A DNA stretch of 64,000 nucleotides. Source: Rikenellaceae bacterium (GTDB lineage: Bacteria > Bacteroidota > Bacteroidia > Bacteroidales > Rikenellaceae). The notes below the pieces were generated by a model that was not told the DNA's origin, did no database searches, and worked only from the letters and a program-made list of their open reading frames with translations. Location: contig JAFRZW010000007.1 in the NCBI GenBank assembly GCA_017442365.1, positions 248,001 to 312,000 of the forward strand, written 5' to 3'. Of this stretch, positions 26,979 through 35,585 are shown in pieces. The position numbers were made by a program, and so were the translations under genes. The first letter of the stretch is position 1, and every line of letters begins with the position of its first letter.

Positions 26979-27971
26979 ATGAACAGCTTTGGTAGCATAT
27001 TTCGAGTAACGATTTGGGGCGAGTCGCACGGCGAGTGTGTCGGTGTGAGTATCGACGGTGTGCCTGCGGGCATTGCGTTGTCGGTTGAGGATTTTGCCGA
27101 GGATTTGGCTCGTCGTGCAAGTGGTCGTCGTGGCACGACGCCTCGACGTGAGCCCGATCAGCCGCAGATTGTTTCGGGAGTGTATGAGGGACGCACAACG
27201 GGTGCGCCACTGACCGTGCTGTTCGAAAATACCAATACCCGTTCGGGCGATTATTCGAATCTGGTGCGTCAGCCGCGACCTTCGCACGCCGACCGTGTTG
27301 CGCAATGCAAATTCGCGGGTGCAAACGATCCCCGTGGCGGTGGCCATTTCTCGGGTCGTTTGACGCTCGGCTTGGTTGCTGCGGGAGTGGTGGCAAAGCG
27401 GGTGCTTGGGGGCGATGTGGCGTTTGCTACACGCATCGCCGAGATAGGTGGCTGTACGGACGAGAGTCATTTCGACGAGGTGATCGACGCTGCTATGCGC
27501 GATTGCGACTCGGTCGGAGGCGTTGTCGAGTGCCGTGTCGAGGGTGCAGGAGTGGGTCTTGGCGAGCCGTTCTTCGATTCGATCGAGAGCAAAATTGCAC
27601 ACCTGCTATTCTCGGTTCCAGCGGTCAAGGGTGTCGAGTTCGGTGCCGGATTCGAGGTCGCACGTCGTCGTGGCTCGGAGAATAATGATCTGATAATCAA
27701 TGCTGAGGGCGCGACCGCAACGAACAACGATGGCGGAGTGAATGGCGGCATTACCAATGGCAACCCGATTGTGGTGCGCGCGGCGGTGAAGCCCACACCG
27801 AGTATTTCGCGCCCGCAGATGACCTACGATTTCGAGCGAGGCGAGGTGGCGGAGTTGCAGATCAAGGGTCGCCACGATGCCTGCATCGCATTGCGTGCGG
27901 CGGTAGTGGTCGAGGCGGCTGTGGCAATTGCGCTGGCGGATTTGTGGTTGTGTAATCGTAGTCGACATTAA
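26979..27971 (+). CDS. aroC: Chorismate synthase
   Basis: Last enzyme of the shikimate pathway, a FMNH2-dependent lyase that turns EPSP into chorismate. The family blocks are visible: GESHG at residues 14-18, RPSHAD, RGGGHFSGRLT (the Bacteroidetes form), and the C-terminal GRHDAC. At 330 residues it is about 25-30 shorter than many chorismate synthases, but all core motifs remain. It follows purB by 41 bases and precedes an AraC-type regulator. aroE lies far away at 61921-62658. Confidence 0.95.
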   Translation: MNSFGSIFRVTIWGESHGECVGVSIDGVPAGIALSVEDFAEDLARRASGRRGTTPRREPDQPQIVSGVYEGRTTGAPLTVLFENTNTRSGDYSNLVRQPRPSHADRVAQCKFAGANDPRGGGHFSGRLTLGLVAAGVVAKRVLGGDVAFATRIAEIGGCTDESHFDEVIDAAMRDCDSVGGVVECRVEGAGVGLGEPFFDSIESKIAHLLFSVPAVKGVEFGAGFEVARRRGSENNDLIINAEGATATNNDGGVNGGITNGNPIVVRAAVKPTPSISRPQMTYDFERGEVAELQIKGRHDACIALRAAVVVEAAVAIALADLWLCNRSRH

Positions 27972-27987
27972 TAGAGGGTAACGAGCA

Positions 27988-29112
27988 ATGTTTTCAGCTG
28001 AACGTTTATCATACATTTTGCAGGGAGCATCGTTAATGTTCTTCCTCTTTTCGTCGATTTCGCTCTTCCAGTCCGAACAGCGATCACGACTGAAAACAGC
28101 GCTGGCGTTCATCGTTGCCTTCTTTGCGTTTGGCGAGGTGAAAGATTTGATCCGTGTGATACCTGCCGTTACGCAATCGACCTACGCGCTGCGACTGCTC
28201 TATACGATTGATATGTGGACGATCGGTGTCTGTGCGGCATACCTGATCGAATTGGTGTCGCCACGCTGGTTTACGCTGCGGAGAGCTTTGTGGTTGTCGG
28301 CTCTATTTGTCATTTTTACAGTAGCTTACGCCATTACGGGTAGCGAGGTGATCTTCTATGCCGATCTGGTCTATGTGGGCATTTATAGCGTGGTGGTGCT
28401 TGCTTTCTTGGCACGACTGCTTGTTCGCTACAATCGTTTTATACGCAACAACTACTCGAATCTCGAACGAATCAATCTGGATTGGTTGTACTCGGTCGTA
28501 GTTGTTTTTGTGGTCTGCATTGTGGTTTGGACGATCTATCTGTTCAACCACAACTACTATATGAAGAGCGTCTATTACATCATCTCGCTCATTGCGTGGA
28601 TAATGCTCATCGCTCGCAGCAAGAAACAGATCGAGGTAACATTCGATACGGCTACAACGCGCAAGTGCCACTTTGCGACCACTCAGGGCGAATGCTCTCA
28701 ACTCGTTGAGGAGTCAGCTCCGATCGAGGAGTCGGCTGCCGAGGAGGAGATTGACTCCAATACTTCTCAGTTGACCGAGCAGATGAAGGCCCAACTCAAC
28801 GAATTGATGACGGTACGCGAGATATATCTCGATTCGCGTTTGACGCTGAGCGATCTTGCTGCCGAGTTGGGTACCAACCGCACTTATCTGTCTAACTACC
28901 TCAACCGCGAACTTAATGTGTCGTTCTACGACTATGTCAATTCGTTCCGTGTCAAGCGCGCTTGCCGAATGATCGATAGCGATCCCGATGTGTCGGTGCA
29001 CGACATTGTCGAGAGCTGCGGATTCAATTCGGTCTCTACATTCCGTCGATCGTTCACTCGCGAGATTGGTCGAACTTACGGAGAATATCGCAAAAATGTC
29101 TTGTCGCGATGA
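27988..29112 (+). CDS. Membrane-anchored AraC-family transcriptional regulator
   Basis: The N-terminal part (about 1-210) has six or so hydrophobic segments, and the C terminus (about 275-374) is an AraC/XylS DNA-binding domain. Both helix-turn-helix units are visible: LSDLAAELGTNRTYLSNYLN and VHDIVESCGFNSVSTFRRSF. A linker rich in Glu/Ser joins the halves. This 'TM plus AraC' layout is common in Bacteroidetes. The membrane part probably senses a lipophilic or envelope signal, but this is inference. It starts 17 bases after aroC. No regulated gene can be named. Confidence 0.87.
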   Translation: MFSAERLSYILQGASLMFFLFSSISLFQSEQRSRLKTALAFIVAFFAFGEVKDLIRVIPAVTQSTYALRLLYTIDMWTIGVCAAYLIELVSPRWFTLRRALWLSALFVIFTVAYAITGSEVIFYADLVYVGIYSVVVLAFLARLLVRYNRFIRNNYSNLERINLDWLYSVVVVFVVCIVVWTIYLFNHNYYMKSVYYIISLIAWIMLIARSKKQIEVTFDTATTRKCHFATTQGECSQLVEESAPIEESAAEEEIDSNTSQLTEQMKAQLNELMTVREIYLDSRLTLSDLAAELGTNRTYLSNYLNRELNVSFYDYVNSFRVKRACRMIDSDPDVSVHDIVESCGFNSVSTFRRSFTREIGRTYGEYRKNVLSR

Positions 29113-29172
29113 TCAAATCGTAAAAAATAATCGGTTTTTGTAAAATTGAACATCGATTTTGTTCGAAAGAAC

Positions 29173-29202
29173 TTGCATTCGATACCCAAAATGTTATTTT
29201 TG
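29173..29202 (+). promoter_or_regulatory. Promoter of the candidate small RNA
   Basis: TATTTTTG at 29195-29202 (TAnnTTTG) with TTG at 29173-29175, 19 bases upstream. No credible coding frame starts downstream before the terminator at 29322-29360. Confidence 0.6.
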
Positions 29203-29204
29203 CA

Positions 29205-29360
29205 CTCGGAAATAAATGGCGCGTTAGCGTCTATGCAATGGCTAAGAGTGCGAGAGATATTGTGCGGATTTTTAGGGGATAGGTTAGAAGGGAGATTAAT
29301 TAAACACCATTGCATATTCCGAGCGGATCGAGAAGCTGTTCGATCCGCTTATTTTTTTTG
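29205..29360 (+). ncRNA. Candidate structured small RNA (about 150 nt), family not identified
   Basis: A self-contained transcription unit sits in the 333-base gap between the AraC regulator and der. It has a promoter box, about 115 bases of foldable sequence and a strong terminator. By eye, 29317-29323 pairs with 29205-29211 (CTCGGAA/TTCCGAG) and 29307-29316 pairs with 29232-29241 (TATGCAATGG/CCATTGCATA). The two 3' segments are contiguous, so the 20 bases between the 5' segments form a side hairpin (GGCGC/GCGTC). Inside, 29242-29249 can pair with 29268-29275 with two G-U pairs. A purine-rich single strand (29276-29306) remains. It could be the Bacteroidales 6S-like RNA or something new. It lacks SRP RNA and tmRNA hallmarks. 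Confidence 0.55.
29322..29360 (+). terminator. Intrinsic terminator of the candidate small RNA
   Basis: AGCGGATCGA and TCGATCCGCT form a perfect 10-bp stem with an 8-base loop, followed by TATTTTTTTT. Confidence 0.93.
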
Positions 29361-29392
29361 TATGACCACCTGATGTGCTCCTCAGAAAAAAA

Positions 29393-29418
29393 GAGCCGCG
29401 CAACTCAATGCGCGGCTC
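29393..29418 (-). terminator. Intrinsic terminator of der
   Basis: GAGCCGCGC and GCGCGGCTC form a 9-bp stem with an 8-base loop. On the minus strand it is followed by seven Ts. It lies 28 bases after the der stop. Confidence 0.92.
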
Positions 29419-29445
29419 GAATCGTAATATAACTGTGTATCGACT

Positions 29446-30750
29446 CTATTTCTGACGGAAATAGATCTGCATCGGAACACCCGAGAAATCCCAGTGGCTG
29501 CGGATCTTGTTTTCGAGGAATCGACGATACGGCTCCTTGATGTACTGCGGCAGATTGACAAAGAATGCAAATGCCGGAGTAGGCGAGGGGAGCTGCATAG
29601 CGTACTTGATACGAATGTACTTACCCTTGGTCGAGGGGGGCGGAGTCTCCTCGATGATGGGCAGAATGTACTCGTTGAACTCCGAGGTCGGCACACGGCG
29701 GCGACGCGAGTTATAGACGCGAATAGCCTGCTGCATAACCTCCAAAATGCGCTGCTTGTTGATTACCGAGGTGAAGATAATCGGCAGATCCGAGAACGGA
29801 GCGAACTTCTTTTCGAGAAATTCGCGCCACTCCTTCATCGTGTTGCTCTCCTTCTCGATCAAGTCCCACTTATTGACAACCACCACGCAGCCCTTCTTGT
29901 TGCGCACGATGAGGTTGAAGATGTTGATGTCCTGCGACTCGATGCCCTGCTTGGCGTCGAGCATCAGGATACAGACGTCCGAGTTTTCGATAGCGCGGAT
30001 CGAACGCATCACCGAGTAGAACTCCAAGTCCTCGGTTACCTTGCCCTTCTTGCGCATACCTGCCGTATCGACCAGATAGAAGTCCATACCGAACTTGTTG
30101 TAGCGCGTGTGGATCGAATCGCGCGTGGTGCCTGCGATGGGGGTTACGATGTTACGCTCGTCGCCCAGCAGCGCATTGGTCATCGATGATTTACCCACGT
30201 TCGGGCGACCTACGATCGTAATGCGGGGCAGGTCCTCAAACTCCTCGGCCTTAGTGTCTTCGGGCAGAGCTTTGATGATCTCGTCCATCATCTCTCCCGT
30301 GCCGCTGCCGCTCATTGCGCAGATGGTGATCGGCTCGCCCAGACCGAGCGAATAGAACTCCATTGCGCCATATTGCTGGTCGTAGTTATCGACCTTGTTC
30401 ACAACCAGAATCACCTTCTTGGTGGTGCGGCGCAGAATGTCGGCCATCATCATATCGAGGTCGGTAACGCCGGTCGAGACCTCGACCATAAACAGAATCA
30501 CATCGGCCTCATCGATAGCCAACATCACTTGACGACGGATCTCGTCTTCGAAGATGTCGTCCGATCCGACCGAGTAACCACCCGTATCGATCACCGAGAA
30601 CTCACGACCGTCCCAATCCGAGCGGCCATAGTGGCGGTCGCGGGTTGTTCCGGCAGTACCATCGACGATCGCCTGGCGCATACCGACCAGACGGTTGAAG
30701 AGGGTACTTTTGCCCACGTTGGGGCGTCCTACTATTGCTACTAAACTCAT
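29446..30750 (-). CDS. der: Ribosome biogenesis GTPase Der (EngA)
   Basis: Double-domain GTPase needed for 50S subunit assembly. Starting at the ATG at 30750 ([16 protein letters not shown]), the first G1 motif GRPNVGKST is at residues 7-15 and the second, GRPNVGKSS, lies near 180. Each has its own NKxD motif (NKVD and NKWD). A C-terminal KH-like domain follows, rich in Arg and Pro. An upstream in-frame ATG at 30801 is rejected because the TATCTTTG promoter box (30779-30772) lies downstream of it. The resulting length, 434 residues, is the family norm. Confidence 0.96.
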   Translation of the reverse strand: MSLVAIVGRPNVGKSTLFNRLVGMRQAIVDGTAGTTRDRHYGRSDWDGREFSVIDTGGYSVGSDDIFEDEIRRQVMLAIDEADVILFMVEVSTGVTDLDMMMADILRRTTKKVILVVNKVDNYDQQYGAMEFYSLGLGEPITICAMSGSGTGEMMDEIIKALPEDTKAEEFEDLPRITIVGRPNVGKSSMTNALLGDERNIVTPIAGTTRDSIHTRYNKFGMDFYLVDTAGMRKKGKVTEDLEFYSVMRSIRAIENSDVCILMLDAKQGIESQDINIFNLIVRNKKGCVVVVNKWDLIEKESNTMKEWREFLEKKFAPFSDLPIIFTSVINKQRILEVMQQAIRVYNSRRRRVPTSEFNEYILPIIEETPPPSTKGKYIRIKYAMQLPSPTPAFAFFVNLPQYIKEPYRRFLENKIRSHWDFSGVPMQIYFRQK

Positions 30751-30771
30751 TGTATTCTTCGATTTTGGGTG

Positions 30772-30779
30772 CAAAGATA
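30772..30779 (-). promoter_or_regulatory. Promoter -7 box of der
   Basis: Minus-strand TATCTTTG, 22 bases before the chosen der ATG. It decides the start codon. Confidence 0.6.
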
Positions 30780-30864
30780 GCGCAAATCCCGCGATCGGCA
30801 AAAGTTTTACGTGCGAAAAGCGCGAAAAGGGCGTGCGAATAGCGGTGATTTAGAAATTTTTGAC

Positions 30865-30872
30865 TAACTTTG
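30865..30872 (+). promoter_or_regulatory. Promoter -7 box of the acidic protein-rsmI operon
   Basis: TAACTTTG, 31 bases before the ATG at 30903. An earlier in-frame ATG at 30870 overlaps the box and is excluded. Confidence 0.6.
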
Positions 30873-30902
30873 AGGATTAAAAATGTATATTTTGTAATAC
30901 GT

Positions 30903-32117
30903 ATGCAGATCAACGATATCAAAACATTGGTCGCTCGTTTGGGGGCGATCGTCGATGGTTGGGACGAGCAGTCGGGTGCGCCTGCTGTCGAACGACATAT
31001 AGCGGCTTCGCTTTTGGCGGAGTTGTACGAGGCGGTAAAGTTCGATACCGCGCTGGCGGCTACCGAGGTGGCGAAGGTGGTTGCTGAGCCAGAGCCTGCG
31101 GAGGAGGTTGTTGCAGAGCCTGCGGAGGAGGTCGCCGAAGTGATTGATCTGTCGGATATTTTCGGTGGATCGTTTGGTGATGACGACGAGGAGATTGTTG
31201 AGCAGGAGGTTGCTGAGCAACCGATTGAGGAGGAGGCCGAGCCGGAGCAGGAAATCGAACCCGAACCCAAAATTGAGGAGCAGCCCGAACCCGAAATCGA
31301 GCAGGAAGAGGTTCAATCCGAAGAGGAGCAAGTGCTTGAAGACCGCGAAGAAGTTGTGGAGCAGCCTGCTGAAATCGAGGCTCAACCCGATGAGGAAGAG
31401 GAGGAGCAGTCTGTCGAGATCGAGACTCAGCCCGTTGTAGAAGAGGTTGAACAGTCAATTGAAACAGAGGAGCAACCCACCAAAACAGAAGAAGAGGAGC
31501 TACCCGTCAAAATAGAAGAGGAGGAGCAACCCGCAGTGGCAGAGGCGGAAAAACCAAAGTCGGAGCAGGCATCGTTGTTCGATATGGAGATTGTGCGACG
31601 CCCCCGTTCGTCGAGTGGTCGCAGGGTGATAATGTCGCTCTATGGTGAGTCGGCAACATCTTCGTCGCGTGAGGAAAAAACGCGCGAGAAGGCGGTGGAG
31701 CCTGCTCCTGACTCGATCCAACCCGTCGAGCAGCCCGCCGATGAGAGCCCTAAGGCGGTCTCGGTGGCAGAGCGAATTGCAGCGGCACAAACCGAAGGTC
31801 CGCAGGTGCTGGGCGATGTGATTGGTGCAGGTACGACCACGCTGGCCGAGGCGGTGGCAGCGAGCCAACCGACCGTGCAGACCGTTCAGAACGACCGCGT
31901 GAATACTCTTCGAGCGGCAATCGGAATCAACGACCGTTTCATTATGATCCGCGATCTGTTTGGTGGCGATGGTGCGGCTTTCGACCGAGCTATGGACGAG
32001 TTGGACGCCTTCGAGGACTTCAACGAGTGTCTGGTCTATATGTCCACCTATCGCTGGAATCCCAATAGCGATGGCGCGCGAATGTTGATGGATCTGGTTA
32101 CCCGCAAGTTGCTCTAA
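30903..32117 (+). CDS. Acidic low-complexity protein with conserved C-terminal helical domain, function unknown
   Basis: A 404-residue cytoplasmic-looking protein with three parts. The N-terminal 55 residues are helical (MQINDIKTLVARLGAIVDGW). A central region of about 180 residues (roughly 60-240) is almost all Glu, Pro, Gln, Val and Ala, with imperfect repeats such as EEVVEQPAEIEAQP. The last 75 residues form an ordered domain (RAAIGINDRFIMIRDLFGGD ... YRWNPNSDGARMLMDLVTRKLL). From memory, a similar C-terminal block occurs in unnamed Bacteroidetes proteins, and no function is known to me. It starts the operon with rsmI 6 bases downstream. The ATG at 30903 was chosen from the promoter position. 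Confidence 0.75.
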   Translation: MQINDIKTLVARLGAIVDGWDEQSGAPAVERHIAASLLAELYEAVKFDTALAATEVAKVVAEPEPAEEVVAEPAEEVAEVIDLSDIFGGSFGDDDEEIVEQEVAEQPIEEEAEPEQEIEPEPKIEEQPEPEIEQEEVQSEEEQVLEDREEVVEQPAEIEAQPDEEEEEQSVEIETQPVVEEVEQSIETEEQPTKTEEEELPVKIEEEEQPAVAEAEKPKSEQASLFDMEIVRRPRSSSGRRVIMSLYGESATSSSREEKTREKAVEPAPDSIQPVEQPADESPKAVSVAERIAAAQTEGPQVLGDVIGAGTTTLAEAVAASQPTVQTVQNDRVNTLRAAIGINDRFIMIRDLFGGDGAAFDRAMDELDAFEDFNECLVYMSTYRWNPNSDGARMLMDLVTRKLL

Positions 32118-32123
32118 CGCATT

Positions 32124-32828
32124 ATGGCAAAGTTGTTTATTGTGCCGACACCGATCGGCAATCTCGAAGATATCACACTGCGTGCAATCCGCACGTTGGA
32201 GGAGGTCGATTACATTCTGGCCGAAGATACCCGTACTACGTCGGTGCTACTGAAACATCTCGGTATCGAGAAGAAGATGTATTCGCACCATAAGTTCAAC
32301 GAGCACGCGACGTCGGCAATGGTGGCCGAGGCGATCGAGGGTGGTCGTAATGTGGCGTTGGTTTCCGACGCAGGTACGCCCGGTATCTCCGACCCCGGTT
32401 TCCTGTTGGTGCGCACCTGTGTCGAGGCGGGCTTGGAGGTCGAAACGCTGCCCGGTCCGACGGCATTTGTCCCTGCGTTGGTGCAGAGTGGTTTCCCGTG
32501 CGACCGTTTCTGCTTTGAGGGTTTCCTGCCTCAGAAGAAGGGTCGCAACAAACGCATTGCGGCGTTGGCCGACGAGGAGCGCACGATGATCTTCTATGAG
32601 TCGCCTTTCCGTGTGGTGAAGTTGTTGCAGCAGCTCGCGGAGGTTATGGGCGAGGAGCGCGAGGCGTCGGTGTCGCGCGAGATAACAAAGAAATTCGAAC
32701 AGACCGTACGCGGAACACTGGCCGAACTGATCGAACACTTCACCACGAACGACCCGAAGGGTGAGTTTGTTGTGATCGTGTCAGGCAAACCTAAAGCACG
32801 TCGCGCAGCGGACGAGGACGACGAATAA
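32124..32828 (+). CDS. rsmI: 16S rRNA (cytidine(1402)-2'-O)-methyltransferase RsmI
   Basis: Canonical RsmI of 234 residues, with VPTPIGNLEDITLRA at the start, AEDTRTTSVLLKHLGI, SDAGTPGISDPG, LPGPTAFVPALVQSG, and YESPFRVVKLL. It methylates the ribose of C1402 in the 16S rRNA decoding centre. It is followed with a 1-base overlap by a lipid A-type acyltransferase gene. A divergent paralogue lies at 5768-6481. Confidence 0.95.
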   Translation: MAKLFIVPTPIGNLEDITLRAIRTLEEVDYILAEDTRTTSVLLKHLGIEKKMYSHHKFNEHATSAMVAEAIEGGRNVALVSDAGTPGISDPGFLLVRTCVEAGLEVETLPGPTAFVPALVQSGFPCDRFCFEGFLPQKKGRNKRIAALADEERTMIFYESPFRVVKLLQQLAEVMGEEREASVSREITKKFEQTVRGTLAELIEHFTTNDPKGEFVVIVSGKPKARRAADEDDE

Positions 32829-33763
32829 TGAGCAACGGCAAGGGGTTGAAATATAGACTTTTGATGGCGATGAGCCGAGCGATTGGCGCGCTGCCCGATT
32901 GGTTTATCTACGATTGGCTGGGGCGTTTCATCTCGTTTGTGCTCTATCGCGTGGTGCACTATCGTGTGAAGGTGGTGCGTCGCAATCTCAATCGTGCCTT
33001 TCCCGATAAGAGTCAAGACGAATTGCGTCAAATCGAACGAGATTTCTATGCACATTTGGGCGAGTTGGTGATCGATACGATCGATATGGCCAATATCTCG
33101 CGTGAGGATATGGCGGCGCGACTGCGTGTCGATAACCTTGCCGAGCACCGCGCAGCAACAACTGATCGACCGTGGGTGGCGATGATGGCTCACTATGGGT
33201 GTTGGGAGTATTTCGGTGCGTATCAACTGCACGACGAGCGAGCGCAGGTGTTGGGAGTCTATCACCCTCTGCGCAATGAGGCGTTCGACGAGTTTTACTA
33301 TACAATTCGCTCGCGTTTCGGACTGTTGCCCGTCAAGATGAAGGATATAGCTCGCTTTGCAGTTCGTCATCGCAATGGATATGAAGGGCGCCCCGTTGTG
33401 TTCGGAATGATTGCCGATCAGCGACCGCCACGTGAGGCCGAAAATCGAATGTACGACTTCCTGAACTCGCCGACTGCATTCTTTATGGGAGGTGAGTGGC
33501 TGGCTCGCAAGTTCGCCCTGCCCGTCTATTTTATGCACGTTGCGAAGGTGGGTCGAGCTAAATATAGTTGTACGTTTGAGTGCATCTATGATGGCGCAGA
33601 GGAGGTTGCCGAGGGTGAGATTACGCGCCGTTATGCCGAGCGTTTGGAGGCGATGATTCGTCGCGCACCGCACTTGTGGACGTGGTCGCACCGCCGTTGG
33701 AAACATCTCGATATTGCCGAAGACGAGGCGGCGCAGAACGCTACGGAGTATAACAAGAGATAG
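32828..33763 (+). CDS. LpxL/HtrB-family lipid A biosynthesis acyltransferase
   Basis: Membrane-associated acyltransferase of the HtrB/MsbB family, expected to add a secondary acyl chain to lipid A from acyl-ACP. The HX4E catalytic motif is HYGCWE near residues 121-126. RRNLNRAFPDKS near residue 57 and the DQRPP block near 198 are also typical. The first 30 residues are hydrophobic and would anchor it to the inner membrane. It sits in a tight plus-strand operon between rsmI and a glycosyltransferase (2-base gap). Confidence 0.88.
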   Translation: MSNGKGLKYRLLMAMSRAIGALPDWFIYDWLGRFISFVLYRVVHYRVKVVRRNLNRAFPDKSQDELRQIERDFYAHLGELVIDTIDMANISREDMAARLRVDNLAEHRAATTDRPWVAMMAHYGCWEYFGAYQLHDERAQVLGVYHPLRNEAFDEFYYTIRSRFGLLPVKMKDIARFAVRHRNGYEGRPVVFGMIADQRPPREAENRMYDFLNSPTAFFMGGEWLARKFALPVYFMHVAKVGRAKYSCTFECIYDGAEEVAEGEITRRYAERLEAMIRRAPHLWTWSHRRWKHLDIAEDEAAQNATEYNKR

Positions 33764-33765
33764 TT

Positions 33766-34776
33766 ATGAGCAGAGTTAAGGTCGTCATATTGAATTGGAA
33801 TGGTCGCGCCCATTTGGAGCGTTACCTGCCGAGCGTTGTGCGTGCGACGATGCCCAAGTATGGGGTGGTTGTGGCGGATAACGGCTCGACCGATTCGTCG
33901 CTCGAATATGTTGCTAAGACGTTTCCCGAGGTCGAGATTGTGCGCCTGGATCGCAACTACGGCTTTGCCGAGGGCTACAACCGTGCTCTGCAAGAGGTCG
34001 AGGCGGAGTATTACGTGCTGCTCAATTCGGACGTTGAGGTAACCGAGGGGTGGTGCGATTGGCTGGTTGAGGCTTTGGACGCTGATCCGCAGTTGGCGGC
34101 TGTTGCTCCGAAATTGTTGGCAGATGCTGATCGTGAGCGATTCGAATATGCAGGCGCAAGTGGCGGATTTATCGATATTTTGGGATATCCGTTCTGTCGT
34201 GGTCGCATATTGAGTACGACTGAACGCGATGAGGGTCAGTATGATACACCGCGCGAGGTCTTTTGGGCAAGTGGAGCGGCGTTTGCCTGTCGTGCCGAGC
34301 GATTCAAGGCTGAGGGAGGTTTCGATGGCGATTTCTTTGCCCATATGGAGGAGATCGACCTTTGTTGGCGAATGCAGTCGTCGGGCTACCGAGTGGGTGT
34401 TGAGCCGCGATCGAAGGTCTATCATTTGGGCGGCGGTACGCTCAGCGCGCTCTCGCCGCGCAAGACAATGCTCAATCACCGCAACAATTTGGCAATGCTC
34501 TATAAGAACCTGCCGCTCGCACATCTGCTTTGGGTGTTGCCCACGCGATTGGTTCTGGACGGAGTGGCTGCGGCGAGCTATCTGACTAAGGGTCAGTGGC
34601 AAGGTGTGAAGGCTGTGTGGCAGGCGCACGTAGGTTTCTACCGAATGTTGCCCTCGCTGCGTGCAAAGCGTAGAACGGAACGTGCCAAACACGCCAAATT
34701 GCCTGCAACGGTCTATCGCGGCTCGGTGGTGGTGCGCCGATTGTTTGGCGGTAAAAAATTTGGAAATATGATGTGA
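33766..34776 (+). CDS. Glycosyltransferase family 2
   Basis: GT-A fold transferase of 336 residues. The N terminus has VVILNWNGRAHLERYLPS, ADNGSTDSS near 39-47, and LLNSDVEVTEGW, the metal/nucleotide-binding stretch. A later AHMEEIDLCWRMQ block is typical of the rhamnosyltransferase-like WbbL subgroup. No clear membrane spans are seen except a moderately hydrophobic C-terminal part. It lies next to a lipid A-type acyltransferase, so LPS or another surface glycan is a plausible product. The donor sugar is unknown. Confidence 0.87.
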   Translation: MSRVKVVILNWNGRAHLERYLPSVVRATMPKYGVVVADNGSTDSSLEYVAKTFPEVEIVRLDRNYGFAEGYNRALQEVEAEYYVLLNSDVEVTEGWCDWLVEALDADPQLAAVAPKLLADADRERFEYAGASGGFIDILGYPFCRGRILSTTERDEGQYDTPREVFWASGAAFACRAERFKAEGGFDGDFFAHMEEIDLCWRMQSSGYRVGVEPRSKVYHLGGGTLSALSPRKTMLNHRNNLAMLYKNLPLAHLLWVLPTRLVLDGVAAASYLTKGQWQGVKAVWQAHVGFYRMLPSLRAKRRTERAKHAKLPATVYRGSVVVRRLFGGKKFGNMM

Positions 34777-34794
34777 TTTCCCGCAAAAAAATGT

Positions 34795-34802
34795 TAAATT
34801 TG
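34795..34802 (+). promoter_or_regulatory. Promoter -7 box of the DPM1-like glycosyltransferase
   Basis: TAAATTTG, a TAnnTTTG match 26 bases before the ATG at 34828. It splits this gene from the upstream operon or adds an internal promoter. Confidence 0.55.
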
Positions 34803-34827
34803 TTATCGAGAAAAATTTGAGATAGTT

Positions 34828-35547
34828 ATGCGAAATCTGGTTTTGATTCCCACATACAACGAGCGCGAGAATGTGTCGGCAATGGTCGATAAGGTCTTTT
34901 CGCTGCCTGTCGAGTTCGATATTCTGGTCATTGACGATGGATCGCCCGATGGTACGGCCGACATAGTCCGCGAACGTCAGAAGGATTATCCCGACCGTCT
35001 GCACCTGCTTTGCCGTGAGGGTAAATTGGGCTTGGGTACGGCCTACTTGGCAGGTTTCCGTTGGGGCTTGGAGCGTGATTATGATTACATTATCGAGATG
35101 GACTGCGACTTCTCGCACAATCCCGACGACCTGCCTCGTCTGGTTGCGGCAGCCGAGGAGGGTGCCGATGTTGTTGTCGGCTCGCGCTATGTGCAGGGTG
35201 TCAATGTGGTCAATTGGCCGATGTCGCGCCTGCTGATGTCCTATTGCGCGTCGATCTATGTCCGCACGGTTACGGGTATGCCCGTGCACGATGCTACGGC
35301 GGGCTTTGTCTGCTACTCGCGTCGTGTGCTCGAAACAATGGACTTGGACAAGGTCGAGATGAAGGGTTACGGATTCCAAATCGAGATGAAATACTCGGCT
35401 TGGAAGCTCGGATTCAAGATTCGTGAGGTGTCGATCATCTTCATCGACCGCGTGTTGGGTCAGTCGAAGATGAGCAGCTCGATCTTTGGCGAGGCCTTCT
35501 TTGGGGTGATGAAGTTGCGTCTGCGCAGGATCAAGCCCCGTGCATAG
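34828..35547 (+). CDS. Polyprenol monophosphomannose synthase-like glycosyltransferase (DPM1 family)
   Basis: A 239-residue soluble GT2 enzyme of the dolichyl/polyprenyl-phosphate mannose synthase type. LIPTYNERENV lies at the N terminus, VIDDGSPDGTADIV near 36-49, EMDCDFSHNP near 90-100 with the DxD-like metal site, and the DATAGFVCYSR acceptor block. It would make polyprenyl-phosphate-sugar as a donor for periplasmic glycosylation. No C-terminal membrane domain is present, as in short bacterial forms. The sugar is not certain. Confidence 0.88.
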   Translation: MRNLVLIPTYNERENVSAMVDKVFSLPVEFDILVIDDGSPDGTADIVRERQKDYPDRLHLLCREGKLGLGTAYLAGFRWGLERDYDYIIEMDCDFSHNPDDLPRLVAAAEEGADVVVGSRYVQGVNVVNWPMSRLLMSYCASIYVRTVTGMPVHDATAGFVCYSRRVLETMDLDKVEMKGYGFQIEMKYSAWKLGFKIREVSIIFIDRVLGQSKMSSSIFGEAFFGVMKLRLRRIKPRA

Positions 35548-35585
35548 AAACTGAGAATTAACCTAAACGAAAATAGAATTAAGAT

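Noticed and set aside
29205..29360. SRP (4.5S) RNA, tmRNA or RNase P RNA
   Set aside because: No GGAA tetraloop with the SRP helix 8 sequence, no tRNA-like ends, and too short for tmRNA or RNase P RNA.
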